Shown here in pieces: positions 11,990 through 23,513 of a stretch of DNA of 64,000 nt. The notes beneath the pieces are model-generated. The model ran no database searches and was not told where the DNA came from. It saw only the letters and a program-made list of their open reading frames with translations. The first letter of the stretch is position 1; each line of letters opens with the position of its first letter. This DNA comes from Echria macrotheca. Its lineage: Eukaryota; Ascomycota; Sordariomycetes; Sordariales; Schizotheciaceae. Location of the stretch: contig MU839838.1 in the NCBI GenBank assembly GCA_030411725.1, forward strand, positions 1,240,001-1,304,000, written 5' to 3'. Both the position numbers and the translations under genes were made by a program.

Positions 11990-13014
11990 TTAGTAGCCGA
12001 AGGCCTCGAGGGCCTGCACCGTCTTCTTGTCGACCTTCGCGCTCTTCTTCGCCTCGGATAGCTGTCTGGCGGCCAACTTCTTGCGCTCGTAGTAAGCAGC
12101 GCCCTTCGCCTTGCGTCTCTCCTCGAGTCTGTGGCCCCGTTAGCATTTCCCACCCCTTCGCCAAACATAACCGCAGGAACAAAATTCGGACGCACCTCTC
12201 AACGACGTCCTTGTATTTCCAGCCGACCTCATCGCTCAACCGTCCAACGGTGCAGTACTTGCGGCCGGGTTGGAGTCTGAGGACACGGAGGGCCTGGGGA
12301 ACCACCATCTTCTTCTTCTTGTCGTACGGGGGAGGGACACCCTCAAAGACCTTAAGTCTCTCGAGGGCAGCGGCGCCGCGAGCGGTCTTGTGGGGAATCA
12401 TGCCACGGACGGCCTTGTAGAAGATGCGGGACGGGGCGCGGAAGTGGAAGGGACCTGGAGAGCATTGTCAGCATCGACCCTCTCGCTCTGGTATTCTGGT
12501 ATGGTCAAGCTTACCACCGCGAGTCGGGTTGTACCGGGTCATCTTGCGCAGATAGGCATGGTACTTGACTGCACGCAACTGTCAGTCTGGTTCCCCCATC
12601 GTTCCAAATGTCCCGCATGAACGGCCGCCTCTTCCGCTTCGATTGAGCTGGTGGTCGGGCCGCTCTTGCGGCAATCTGGATCGCGGTAGATATGGGTTTA
12701 CGTACGCTTCGCGCGGAAGAACTCGCCCGAGATGTTGAGGGCCTCGCAGCGGACGACAACGATCTTCTGACCGTTGAGGATCTGCTTGGCGACGATGCTG
12801 GCGAGGCGGCCAAGGAGATGGCCCTTGCCGTCGATAACGACCTACGAGAAGCCGCATTAGCTCTCCATTCCCAAATATCCCCGAAAATGCGGATTATTGA
12901 TTGTTGTTGTCGTGCGGAATGCATGCAGCGCGGAGGTCGCGATCGCTGCGGAGGGAATGGCTTCGAGAAGGCGGGCGGCGGGATAACACGTACCACTGAT
13001 TCGAACGACGACAT
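11990..13014 (-). CDS. RPL16: 60S ribosomal protein uL13 (L16/L13a)
   Basis: Five exons (13014-12994, 12841-12706, 12568-12515, 12454-12196, 12128-11990) give 202 residues. uL13 is a structural protein of the large ribosomal subunit. The family signature is clear: VIDGKGHLLGRLASIVAKQ, then GEFFRAKLKYHAYLRKMTRYNP, RGPFHFRAPSRIFYKAVRGM-type sequence and IPHKTARG. The C-terminal helix is K/R-rich and ends in ALEAFGY. All introns have GT-AG ends. The first coding exon is 7 codons, a pattern common in fungal ribosomal protein genes. A conserved-length product (yeast about 199 residues) supports the model. Confidence 0.96.
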
Positions 13015-13708
13015 CTTTCCCGCTGGCTTCGAAGGAAGAAAGGGAAAAGAAAAAGGAAGGGTGATCAGTCAGTCAAACTCCGGCTGATCAAATGGCAGCG
13101 AAGTTGGCTGCTCCTTACCGTCGCGATGGTTGATGGTCTTCGCCAGAATTGTGTGTGTCGAAAATTGGCCGTGTGCCTTGAGGGTGGCAGAAATGGCGCT
13201 AGCCAGATGGGGCGAAGGCGGTGGCAGCGGGTGAGCCACCAATTGCTGCCTCAGGTTTTGAGGGTAGGGTTAAACCTACAATACGAAATTGGTGGGGAGC
13301 GCCAATTGCAGATGGCGGCCCCACTTGAATTCCGACCACCCCAGACCCGTTTCCCCATCTTGCCCGTTCACCACGGTGAAAGCCGGCTCTCAGGTCGTCG
13401 CAGGTCTCATTCCCTCGCATTGGTTTCACGAAATGAGTAAATATCATTAGATGCCAAGATGCTGGCCGGATTTACAAATGGAGTGGTTAAATCTCAAAGT
13501 CGCAAGTATTATCATCATGCTAACAACTCCTGTGATGCAATGCCGCTCTCTGGCTCAGAACACAAACTGCCTCCCCTGGCCGGCCGTCGAACGACGCCAG
13601 TGTCGATTAATGTGAACACAGCGATACTGGGATGCCAAATGACATCGAGATCGAAGAGACGAGAAAAGATCCCAACTAGATCATCCTGATTCCCATCATG
13701 GTGATCGG
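13015..13708. promoter_or_regulatory. RPL16 promoter region
   Basis: About 690 bp between the BAG-gene stop and the RPL16 start. A telobox-like TAGGGTTAA lies at 13265-13273, about 250 bp upstream of RPL16. Telobox/TTAGGG motifs bound by Tbf1-type factors are known in ribosomal-protein promoters of many fungi; assignment here is inference. Confidence 0.4.
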
Positions 13709-14992
13709 TTATCGACTCGCTCGAGCCTCCTTCACCTCATCCATCTTCTTGAGGATACCCTGGACCTCTTTGATAAACTCCTTCCTTCTCTCCCTCGCAC
13801 CGGGTTCTCCCGCAGGCTCAATGGCATCCAGCTTAAGGATGACTTGCGCCATGACGGTTTCGGTGAGTTTTCTGTGCTCGTCCTCCCTCTTTTTCTGATC
13901 TGATGGGGGGTTGTTGAGGAACTTGTCACACAGCGGACGCAGTTTCGTGTCGAACTGCACGGCGATGGCGTTCACCTTCTCGATCGGACCGCCGGGAATC
14001 GCGGCGGAGGCGCTGGCCGCCGACACAGCGGACAGCGACGAGGGCGATTGCGTTCGGACTCTTGAGACGCTTCTCCGGTTAGGGTCTTCGGTCGGGACCT
14101 CTAGCCCTACATTGGGCGCGCTTGATCGCGGGCTTCTCTCCTCTTCCCTTCTGCCCCTGCGATTGCCCCTTCGGGCCTTCTTCGGAGGGTCGTAATCGTC
14201 GCGTCCCTCGCGCCCGACAACGACAATCTCCTCGCTGCTCCCGCTGCTGCTCCCTCCGACGGCCTCGACACGCACCGCCATGACCTCGCTGTTGTTCTTC
14301 ACTCCATAGTCTCGAACTGGCGCTCGAGGCTCTTTGAGCTGGTGTCCCTTGTAGAACAGACGGATGCCCCGGGCCTCGCGACTCGTAAGCCCCAGCACCC
14401 ATTGAACCCGTTGCATCACGTCATCCACCTGCAGCTTGCCATCGCCGATCGAGTAAGCTGGGAAATGTTCGGGATAGGTGACGCCCTCGTGCTTGATCAG
14501 CATGACATCGTCGGCCGGCTTGCGATGGCCGAAGCTCGGGGCGGGCCCGGGCGCCGAGTGGGAGTATTGGTCTGTATCGTGATGTCGATGGCTGTGGCCG
14601 TGAGGGACGTCGAGAGTTTCGAGATCCTCGGAAGTAATGTAGCTGAAGTCCTCTTCGGTGACGGATGGAATTCCCGTCTGACCAAGAGTGGACCCGAAGG
14701 GAGACAGGCCCCCACGAGAGAAGCCGTAACGAGACATTCTGGCTTTGGTCTTGTTCTGGCTGTTGCGCGGAGCGAGGACGGATACGACGGCGACGAGGAG
14801 GACGGCGACGATGGTGGAATAAACCGTGGTCGGGGAGTAGCCGGTGGAGGTTTCGATGTACTTGGTTACACCCGACAGGTAGTCCAAGGCGTCGTCTATA
14901 TAGACCTGCACGGCAGCCGGGACCTTAACACACGACGTGGCCTTGGTGAGACTGGCACCGTACGATGCCAATAGTCCTTGACCGGAAGCCAC
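13709..14992 (-). CDS. Membrane-anchored ubiquitin-like/BAG-domain co-chaperone (5' end unresolved)
   Basis: The frame encodes about 427 residues. A hydrophobic segment (about 55-75, STIVAVLLVAVVSVLAP) is followed by a basic stretch and a polar linker. A ubiquitin-like region covers about 160-245, then an S/R-rich segment, and a C-terminal BAG domain at about 335-425 (helical, ending KKMDEVKEARASR). BAG domains bind the Hsp70 ATPase domain and act as nucleotide exchange factors; fission-yeast Bag proteins and yeast Snl1 have related layouts. Problem: the frame has no ATG upstream of 14737, although the transmembrane part lies 5' of it. The position 14990-14992 is GTG, and an in-frame stop is at 15038-15040. 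A short upstream exon is therefore likely, but I could not place it in phase. It is not spliced elsewhere. Confidence 0.8.
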   Translation of the reverse strand: MASGQGLLASYGASLTKATSCVKVPAAVQVYIDDALDYLSGVTKYIETSTGYSPTTVYSTIVAVLLVAVVSVLAPRNSQNKTKARMSRYGFSRGGLSPFGSTLGQTGIPSVTEEDFSYITSEDLETLDVPHGHSHRHHDTDQYSHSAPGPAPSFGHRKPADDVMLIKHEGVTYPEHFPAYSIGDGKLQVDDVMQRVQWVLGLTSREARGIRLFYKGHQLKEPRAPVRDYGVKNNSEVMAVRVEAVGGSSSGSSEEIVVVGREGRDDYDPPKKARRGNRRGRREEERSPRSSAPNVGLEVPTEDPNRRSVSRVRTQSPSSLSAVSAASASAAIPGGPIEKVNAIAVQFDTKLRPLCDKFLNNPPSDQKKREDEHRKLTETVMAQVILKLDAIEPAGEPGARERRKEFIKEVQGILKKMDEVKEARASR

Positions 14993-16923
14993 CTTGGCGG
15001 TGATGGGCGGTCCTACGACAGATGGTCGTCGAACCTGCTAGTAGGAAGGGGAGGGGGAACGGAAGGGTCGGCGAGGGTATTATATCACCCGGGGCCGTTG
15101 CTGGTGCGATGGAAGCGGCAGCAGTCCTGATTGTTTCGTTGGCTCTGCGGCGGCATCAATCGGGAGCTGGAACGACAAATGGCCAATGGGTGCGAGGGGG
15201 GGTATCGTGGCCTCTTGTGGGGTGTTTGTTGTCGTCTCACACGAATTCCAGAATCGGAAAGGAAGGAGCGACTCGGCGATGATCCCGCCTGAAAGAAACT
15301 ACAATGGCGCCGTCAGGCTGCGATGGCATCTGCCAGTCGAGGAGGAGTGGCGGCTGCTGATGATCGAGGCTGCAGCAAGGGTTTGCGTTGTTGCAGGTTG
15401 CCGAATCTTTTTGCAGCGGACAATCGTCCTAAAAGGCGCTGCGGTTACTCAGCCGGTCTTATCGGTGACAACCCTGCAATCCGCCCATCAATCTTGAGCG
15501 GATCTTTCCACTTTCCGCCAAGCTGGAACTCCAAACCGGCCCAGCCTTGCGACTTTGTGACGATGCACAGCAGCAGTCATCTGTTGTCTCGCTTGAAATT
15601 CCATCCTAACTTACGATCGCGGTTTCGACAGCCTCGTTTTGTCCAAAGACCACAATGGCTTAAGCTGTGGTACCTACCACTTCAGGCATCCTCTGCAAGT
15701 AGCCGCGTCGCGGAGAGACCGGTAGCCGTCCAAAAAACTTGAGGCAACGGCTTGGGAGAGAAGTCGGACCACGACACCAGCTGGCCTGCGCATGATGCAT
15801 TTCGCCGTCACGAACTGTAGTTCATTTCGACCTTGGAAACGTATCGCTAGTCGCCAGTCGTCATGGTTTACGGGGGCGTTCAACGTCAAGTGCTGGAGTG
15901 GTTGAGAGAGCACCACGCGACCCCAGCGGCGAGTGATCGGCTTGCCCGCCGTGTCCACATCTTCCCCGCCTCTCGGTCGGCTGCGATCATCGACGCCATG
16001 CTAGCCTTTTGGGGGCTCAAATCAAGAGCTCTTATCAAAGACAAATGAGGTCATACCAAGTGTTTGGAACCGGTGTTGACGTCTCTATCGTTTGGGAATA
16101 GCTTCAAGCCAGAATATTTGATCTGCTCTTGATCTGGTCACATGGTCTTGAGACCGAGTTCAAGACGAGGGGCAGCTTGTTTGTTCAAGGGTCCTCTTCG
16201 CAACTCTCTTGCCGGTTAATAAGGGTCCCTTTTGGGCCCAATTTGGGGCGAATTCTAGATCACTGGGTAGTTGGGCAAAGCCCCGGTTTTGAGGCCTCAT
16301 ACGCAGCATGCAGTGACCCCCGCCCAACCCGTCTTCTCCCATGATACAGACTTCGTGTAGTCCGGGTATGGGAATAATCCCCTCCTCACACTGCCGTGAG
16401 TGCGAGTCGGGTCGCGACCCACCGATGACAATGCCGAAATGGCGGGTCCGACTCTGCTGCGTCATGAACGCCTAGGTACGAGTACTCTAATCATGGTTTC
16501 CGAGTTGGGCAATTGGGATTCCATCCCGATGGCAGACAAGGCACGATCTGGAGTCATGAATTCCATCTCGGCGAGCCTATCAGCGATGTCCGTGAATTCT
16601 CCGAGTGCAAATGTTCGTTATATAGATTTCCACGGAGTTTGGTCATCGAGTTCGGCTTATTTGAGACCTCGCGGGGCCGAGGACCCTTGTGATTTCCCCC
16701 ACCCCCCTGGCGTGCTCAAAGCCGCTTGACAAATGCGCGCCGCCATCAACCGTAATCGCAAACCTGCACTGCCGTCGCATGCTTTGCGCTCCATCATTCC
16801 GTGTGCTACGCCCCGGTTCCGCTTACAATTCCCGGCGCGATAATTCCTGTATAAAACCCTTTCCGTCCGTTTCTGCTTGGCTCCTGGTGTTTCCCAGGCC
16901 AGCAGCATCCACCGCATCTTTTC
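14993..16923. other. 1.9-kb divergent intergenic region BAG gene / glutaredoxin
   Basis: This must contain the missing 5' end of the BAG gene (probably within 14,993-15,200) and the glutaredoxin promoter. No further coding frame looks real. Confidence 0.5.
16850..16856 (+). promoter_or_regulatory. TATA box of the glutaredoxin gene
   Basis: TATAAAA, 68-74 bp upstream of the first ATG at 16924. Sequence and spacing fit a core promoter with a short 5' leader. Confidence 0.6.
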
Positions 16924-17438
16924 ATGTCCTTTATCTTTCGCAGATTGTTCTCGACAACGCAGCCAGCCATGTCCGAAGCCGCGCAGAAGAAGGTCCAGCA
17001 GATGATCGATGAGAATGGCGTCAGTGAGTACCCCTCATCCGAACCGCAACTCGCGCCGCCCCACCCACTGCGACCGGTGCTTGTGCCTGGCCACTTGTGC
17101 TTGAGCGCGACGAACCCGTGGCGCAAAACAAAAGCTGACATGTTCTGTGTTCTGTAGTGGTCTTCAGCAAGTCGTACTGCCCCTACTGCAATAACTCGAA
17201 GCGCATTCTCGATTCATACGGGGCCAAGTATACCCACTACGAGCTGAACCAGGAGGACGATGGTGCCGAAATCCAGAAGGCCCTGCTCGACCTGACCGGC
17301 CAGCGCACCGTTCCCAACATCTTCATCGGCAAGCAGCACATCGGCGGCAACTCCGATCTCGAGGCCGTAGTCAAGAACGGCAAGAACGGAAAGAAGATCG
17401 AGGAGCTCTTGCAGGCGGCCGCGGCCATTGAGCAGTAA
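16924..17438 (+). CDS. Dithiol glutaredoxin with alternative starts (mitochondrial/cytosolic)
   Basis: Two exons (16924-17023, 17158-17438) give 126 residues. Class I glutaredoxins reduce disulfides and glutathione mixed disulfides. The active site CPYC is at residues 41-44, followed by TVPNIFI (cis-proline region) and HIGGNSDLE (glutathione-binding). The first 15 residues (MSFIFRRLFSTTQPA) look like a mitochondrial presequence. A second in-frame ATG at 16969 starts the family's usual N-terminus MSEAAQKKVQ. The first ATG has T at -3 (weak context) and the second has G at -3, so leaky scanning could give both isoforms, as known for yeast GRX2. The intron donor is GTGAGT and the acceptor is TAG. 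Confidence 0.95.
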
Positions 17439-17647
17439 AGAGAGGGAAGCGGGGGCATCATGATGAAAATTTTATGTTAAGCGATATACCAGCAAGGAGC
17501 TCTCGGCAACTTGGGTCTCCAGTGTAACTATGTTTATAGAGTATGGATGATAGCGCCACATTTTGGGCTCTGTTCCTATTGCTTTGTGTGTTTTCCCTGC
17601 CTATTATACATGTGGTAGAATACGACCAAGAGTGGTGACTGGCATGA

Positions 17648-18799
17648 TCAAACAACCTGAGCGGCGACGGTGCCAACGGGACGCTCGACAAACTCCATGA
17701 TACCCTCAACTATACTTTGTCTCGCTGGTTCGCTAGCAACCTTCTTGCCGGCGAGGTAGTTCAACCACAAGGCGCGGGACACCCTCTCGTCATCGACCGT
17801 GCCGATGAGCTGCCTGGTGCCAACCTTGCTCTTCTTCTTACCCGTGCCATCCTCATACTCGATACTCAATCTCCCCTCGCCGTCGCGAATTAGCAGCATC
17901 TCTTTCCGCTTTGGCACTGTTCCCCGGTTGAAGAGGGCGCGGAATTGACGCATCGCTTCGCCGAACCCTTCATCGTCGGCTCCTGGAGCGGATGCACCAG
18001 GGGCGCGGGCCTGGATCGCACGGACAAAGCCGTCGCGTAGGTGGTGAAAATCTGTATCCCTCACGGGCACCACGCGGAAAACGGAGCGAGCGGGGATGCC
18101 CTCTGCGAGGAGTTCGTTCCACGTCTCTTCGCCTATCACCGGGTCGAGAAGCGCGGTCCGTAGCTCGTCGCGCTCGCCGGGCACGAGCGTTGTCGCAATC
18201 GGGTTAACCTTTTTGACCAAGCGGTTTTGCAGCGCCGCGATGTCGGCCGTGGCGATGTAATACCCCACGACATAGACCTGTATACCAATAAAAGTCACCG
18301 TTCGAAGGCCGAGTCCAACTAGCGTGTATTCGGTGCTTCCAGTGGGCTCGATGGCGGCTGTCGCGTCTGGTCCGGATGCCGTGTTTGGCAGCTCGAGGAT
18401 GCGCGGGAACGCTGGGACCGTGCTGTTACCGGTCGGGACAATTTCGTGCCCATTCTCGTCGCGAATCACCACCTTGCGGTCCGCCGCGTCGGAGCTCGAT
18501 AGGGGGTCGGTGGACGGGAGGCTAGAGTCGAGCTGCGCGGGTTTCCGTAGTTCGCCCACGAGTTTGTATGCCGTCCAGACAAATGAAACGAGCCCTGCGA
18601 CCGTCCCCGACCACAGAAAGATACGTCTATTCCGCTCGTAGTCATGAGATTTCCGAACCAATTCTTGGACGTTCAGCCGCTCGACTGCTCGACCTGATGG
18701 CCGTGCTCGCCGGGATGACAAGAATGTTCGACGCTGGGTTTGCCTTCCGCAGCTCCTCAGCGTCGAGGGGAGCTGTCGGGCGGTTGAGTTTCGAAGCAT
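17648..18799 (-). CDS. AIM18: Chalcone isomerase-like mitochondrial protein Aim18
   Basis: Single exon, 383 residues. The N-terminus (MLRNSTARQLPSTL...RRTFLSSRRARPS) is a clear basic mitochondrial presequence, and a transmembrane helix follows (about residues 58-80, IFLWSGTVAGLVSFVWTAY). The rest is the chalcone-isomerase fold: YTLVGLGLRTVTFIGIQVYVVGYY begins the domain and a long helical middle follows. Fungal Aim18/Fmp22 proteins are inner-membrane proteins related to CHI but thought not to be flavonoid enzymes; the function is unknown. I chose the ATG at 18797-18799. The frame continues 27 codons upstream, but its first codon there is not ATG and those residues lack presequence character. 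It converges on the glutaredoxin with a gap of about 210 bp. Confidence 0.88.
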   Translation of the reverse strand: MLRNSTARQLPSTLRSCGRQTQRRTFLSSRRARPSGRAVERLNVQELVRKSHDYERNRRIFLWSGTVAGLVSFVWTAYKLVGELRKPAQLDSSLPSTDPLSSSDAADRKVVIRDENGHEIVPTGNSTVPAFPRILELPNTASGPDATAAIEPTGSTEYTLVGLGLRTVTFIGIQVYVVGYYIATADIAALQNRLVKKVNPIATTLVPGERDELRTALLDPVIGEETWNELLAEGIPARSVFRVVPVRDTDFHHLRDGFVRAIQARAPGASAPGADDEGFGEAMRQFRALFNRGTVPKRKEMLLIRDGEGRLSIEYEDGTGKKKSKVGTRQLIGTVDDERVSRALWLNYLAGKKVASEPARQSIVEGIMEFVERPVGTVAAQVV

Positions 18800-20977
18800 G
18801 GCAAGACCAATTGCTCGCTTCTCGTTGTGTTCGTCTTGTTGTCCGTCAATCGCCGGAGGATGGTGCACTGAACCGAACAAAAGTGGTCTGGACTTTGGTT
18901 TGTTTGGAGAGAGGTCAGCCTCGATTTGACATCATTCCACCCGGCAATCGACACGGGATAAGCCCGAAGATTATCCGGCAGCATGGCATTGCGCAACGGC
19001 ATCCAAGCTGCAACTGATTTCAATTGCATTGAGCTTGGGAGCTCGCAGGACTTGGCCATGCAACGGCATTCTATTCAAGAAAGGAAGCTTCCTCGACTCC
19101 CTCCGAGAATGCTTGACAACGGCAAGCACTTCGACAAATTTACTCTTGGCCCAAGGGTCATCACTGGGCGATGAGGTCACTGTTCGGCCACGGTGAAGCG
19201 GGGCCATTGGGCAGGGGTCTCAGCTGAGGGGCACAGGGTTCGCACCAACAGTCACGGCTGTGACTGCAGCTCGGTGACTGCACACCCAGATCTGCCTGGT
19301 CGTTGTCTCACTGGTCGGAGGGGATGCGCTTAAGCGCTGAACTCGCACGTCATGGCAAAGGTGGGAGCCGAGCCCCGATGAGACGTGGTTACCGGAGGGA
19401 TTCGATTTTGGAAATCTTCATGTTATTGGGGGCCAGGACCGGGAGGGCCGGCACTCCAGATAGCGACCTGTTGTGAACCGAACTGTCTGGCGGATGGATG
19501 TAGGCCGGTGGTTGGAAGCGTGCTGCACTACATGGAGGACAAGTTGAGTCGATTGAACCCACATACGGAATACATGTCACGTCGGTCAAATTATGTCTGG
19601 TCCCCGGAACGTTGCAGATGGACTGAAGCGGAGACCGTTGAGGCGGACCAGTCGACGCTACGGAGTTGACTGACAGACACAACGGGCGCATGATTGGTCT
19701 GCAGATAGCTTCAAGGCGTGTCTTCTTTCCCATGGTGAACGGCGTGCGACCCGCGGCCTCCCACTCCTCCCTAACAACGGTACGAGCCGAAGATCGGTCC
19801 GAAGATCAGATAATGAGCACACAAGGCACGCCGCAAACGCCAAAGACGTGCAACGTCCAAGCGGCTCTGGGGATGACGTTCCTGTAATGCAGTGCAGTCA
19901 ATTCAACGAAAGGCGATTTGCGGTCTTCGATTGATAATCTTCCTCACTGATGTCACATCTCTGCCCAGTTGCCCATCTCTCGGGCGCCCAGGCAGCGGTG
20001 GGTCTGCGGCACGGGGCGAGTCCGGTTTGCCGACTGGTCTTGGGCGTTGGTCACGAGGCCGGCGAGCTTGCCTCTCAGACCCGAATGCCTTCTCGTTGCT
20101 GGCCAACTGCACAATCGTGTATCCGGCTGGAGCGCAGCGTTTTGATCATCGGCCAGAGAAAAGATTGGCCCGTTCTCGGCTGCGCACACTGCGTTCGGAT
20201 TCGAAGGACTTGGGCGGCAAAGAGAGACAATACAACGACTGCTTGTTAATGGGAGAGAATAGGATTGTTTCAACCGGAAAGGCTCCCCCTGTCACACAGC
20301 AATTTGTTAGCGTGCTAGCATCTCTGTGGCAATCACGGCCGCCCCGCAGATGAAACAACGACGACCCCAGCCCAGCCCAGCAAACGTCGCCTCGATTTCA
20401 TGACATGACCCTTCTTTCCGTGTCCCACTGACAAAAATCGGCTGCTGCTCCGTTCTGGCCGACTCAATATCAACGGCGGAGACTGACCTTCGAACGTGAC
20501 CGGCGGCGCACCTGCCCCGCCCCGCAGCTCGCCCTGTTCCCAGCCCAGTTTCGGTATCTGCATCGCATCGCATGTTGCTCCGGTAAGCAGGAGGGGTTGG
20601 CCCGGTCCCATAGGTCAAAGAAACAACGGCCTGGGCTGCAACAAAAGAAGGCCACCAAGCCCTTCTCGTCCTTCGTCTTTTGCCTTATACCCACGACTTC
20701 ATCCCTCCCCATCCGCAGGGAGTCATCTGAAGCGTAGCTGCCTTCATCCCGCTCCAGCATTTGCGCCGCTGCCATCTCACCAAAAAAAAACAGGGCTATT
20801 TTTGGGCCCGCACTTGCTCTCCTCCTTGTCAGGTGCCGCCCCTGGCTGCTGATTGCGCTTCGCGGTCCGCCGCCAACCAAGCCCACTCCACATTTGGCGG
20901 CTGGTTTCCCCTCATCGCCAGCTTCTCCCTCCATCCCACAATCACCGTTTCGCGTCTACGCCCGCCGCGTGGTCACC
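18800..20977. other. 2.2-kb divergent region AIM18 / GRR1
   Basis: Long upstream region. Many short frames, none with domain or codon support. The last 250 bp before GRR1 are C/T-rich with runs of A around 20,780, typical of a long fungal 5' leader. Confidence 0.5.
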
Positions 20978-23513
20978 ATGAGACAGCGCGCGTCCCTCGA
21001 CATCATCGCCGACGACCGGGATGGTCGCGGCGTACAGGACGACATGGAAGCCGACCATGAAAATGCCCCGCAGGCGCAGGAAGACTCGCGATCGACGTCG
21101 TCGAGCAGCTCTCCAGTCCCCCCCGACAATGAGGAATCCGACTTCTTCCTCGGCGCAAATGATTCATCCTCTTCCCTCGGTGTGCCCAACCTCCAAGACA
21201 TGCAGGTTAACGACGACGAATGCCTACCACCGGTCCACCGACTTCCCAACGAAATCCTGATTGCCATCTTCATCAGGCTGACCTCGACCTCGGACATTCT
21301 CCACGTTATGTTGACCTGCAAACGATGGGCACGCAACGCGGTTGATATACTGTGGCACCGTCCGGCCTGCTCGTCCTGGTCGAAACATAAGACGATCTGC
21401 CAGACGCTGGGATCGCCGAACCCGTACTTCGCCTACAGCGACTTTATCAAGCGGTTGAACCTAGCGTCCCTCGCCGACAAGGTTAACGACGGCAGCGTGA
21501 TGCCTCTAGCCTTGTGCACCCGCGTGGAACGGCTCACACTTACCAACTGCAGGCAGTTGACAGACCAGGGCCTCATTGCGCTCGTCCAAAGCAACCGCCA
21601 CCTGCTCGCACTCGACATCTCGTTCGATAACCAGATCACGGAAGCTTCCATCTATGCGATAGCCGAGTACTGCCGCAGGCTGCAGGGGCTCAACGTCTCG
21701 AGCTGCACCAAGATATCGAACGAGAGTATGATAAAGCTTGCCCAAAACTGCAGGTACATCAAGAGAGTGAGTCATCCGACAGGTAGGCTGCAGGCCGTGT
21801 GCTAACAGCTGCGCAGCTCAAGTTGAACGACTGCAACCAACTAACCGACGATGCTATCATCGCCTTCGCCGAGCACTGTCCCAACATTCTCGAGATCGAT
21901 CTACACCAGTGTCGTCTTATTGGCAACGAGCCCGTGACGAGACTTATGTCCAAGGGGCAGTCCCTCCGCGAGCTACGGCTGGTTGGCTGCGAATTGATCG
22001 ACGACTCGGCATTCCTGGCACTCCCTCCCAATAGGGTATACGAGCACCTGCGGATCCTCGACCTCACATCCTGCTCCGAGCTCACGGACCGCGCGGTCGA
22101 GAAGATTGTGGATGTGGCCCCTCGTTTGCGAAATCTGGTGCTGGCGAAATGTCGAAGGATAACGGACGCCGCAGTGTACGCTATCTCTCGGCTCGGGAAG
22201 AACCTCCACTACGTGCATCTCGGCCACTGTGGGCAGATTACGGACGATGCCGTGAAGCGCCTAGTCCAGGCTTGCAACAGGATCAGGTACATCGATCTAG
22301 GGTGCTGTGTGCATCTGACCGACGACTCGGTGATGAAGCTGGCAACCCTTCCCAAACTGAAGCGGATTGGGCTAGTGAAATGCGCGAACATCACGGACGA
22401 AAGTGTTTACGCTCTCGCAAGGGCGAACCAGAGACCACGCACCCGGAGAGACGCTGACGGGAACCCGATTCCTGGAGAGCATTACAGCAGCAGCCATAGC
22501 AGTCTGGAACGGGTCCATCTTAGTTACTGCACTAATCTAACCTTACAGGTAACTTTTCCCCCCGCACCAGTCTAAGATTGCACAACGTACTGACGCTTGA
22601 CGCAGAGCATTCTCCGACTTTTGAACTCATGTCCTCGGTTAACGCATCTGAGCTTAACTGGTGTCCAAGCCTTCCTGAGAGAGGATCTCGAGATCTACTG
22701 CCGCGATGCGCCGCCAGGTGAGAATGACTCGGACGCCATTGCGTAATTTCACTGACACGGAATACAGAGTTCACCGAACACCAGCGGTCCGTATTTTGCG
22801 TGTTCTCCGGGCAAGGAGTAGTGGGGCTGCGCAAATACCTGAACCAAGAGCGAGCATTTGCCGACCTGCAAGTGCCCCCGCCACCGCCTGGTGAACCCGG
22901 TGTGCCAAATGCAGGTACCAATGGAGTTACGGTGTTGGATCCGGCAGCAGCCCATGCTCATGCTGACGGGGCCTTTGACGACGTGGAGCCGGACGTGGTT
23001 GACGATGAGGATGTCCTGGAGGACGGGTCAGAAATGATCATCGACACACAGCCGCTCTTGCCCCACGAGCCCGTCGCCTCTACCGCGCCTCTCGGAGGAA
23101 ACCCCGTGCTCCCTCCGCCGCCGCCACCACCTCCGCACATGTTCACCGGGCCAGTACCCCCGCAACCAGGGCTGACTGTCGACCCGGGACCATTCAACTA
23201 CACGGGTGATCCTCCTTATCATGATCAACTTGGTAGCCCCGCTGCCCTTCTTCAGTACCTCCACCAACGAAATATCAGTCTTGAGGAGGTTCAGACCCTG
23301 GATCCTCAAGCTCTGAGGAACCTGATCCCGAACCGTCCGCCGGCCGAGGCAGGCTCTTCAGCGGCCCCTATTGCGGCTCCCTCTGCCCAAACAGTAGCCC
23401 AACCAGTAGACAACCAGCACTCGGGCGACCCAGCGATCACTGCAGAGGCTGTAGAGCCCGCCGGGTTGACAGGAAGTCATCCTCAGCCGAACGGCGGTCC
23501 AGGACCAGCATGA
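20978..23513 (+). CDS. GRR1: SCF ubiquitin ligase F-box/LRR subunit Grr1
   Basis: Four exons (20978-21766, 21817-22548, 22606-22717, 22768-23513) give 792 residues. Grr1 selects phosphorylated substrates for the SCF E3 ligase; in fungi it acts in nutrient signalling, cell cycle and sexual development (Aspergillus grrA). An acidic, S-rich N-terminus precedes the F-box (about 88-135, LPNEILIAIFIRLTS...W). About a dozen AMN1-type leucine-rich repeats follow from about 160 to 550, each with C-x-x-(L/I)-T/S-D. The C-terminal third is acidic and proline-rich, with an uninterrupted proline run, and is the least conserved part. The start has a good context (GTCACCATG). An earlier in-frame extension has no ATG. 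All introns are 50-57 nt. Confidence 0.95.

Noticed and set aside
18800..18880. 27-codon upstream extension of Aim18
   Set aside because: It does not start with ATG, and the ATG at 18799 opens a typical mitochondrial presequence.
20894..20977. 28-codon upstream extension of Grr1
   Set aside because: No ATG at its start; the ATG at 20978 has a good initiation context.
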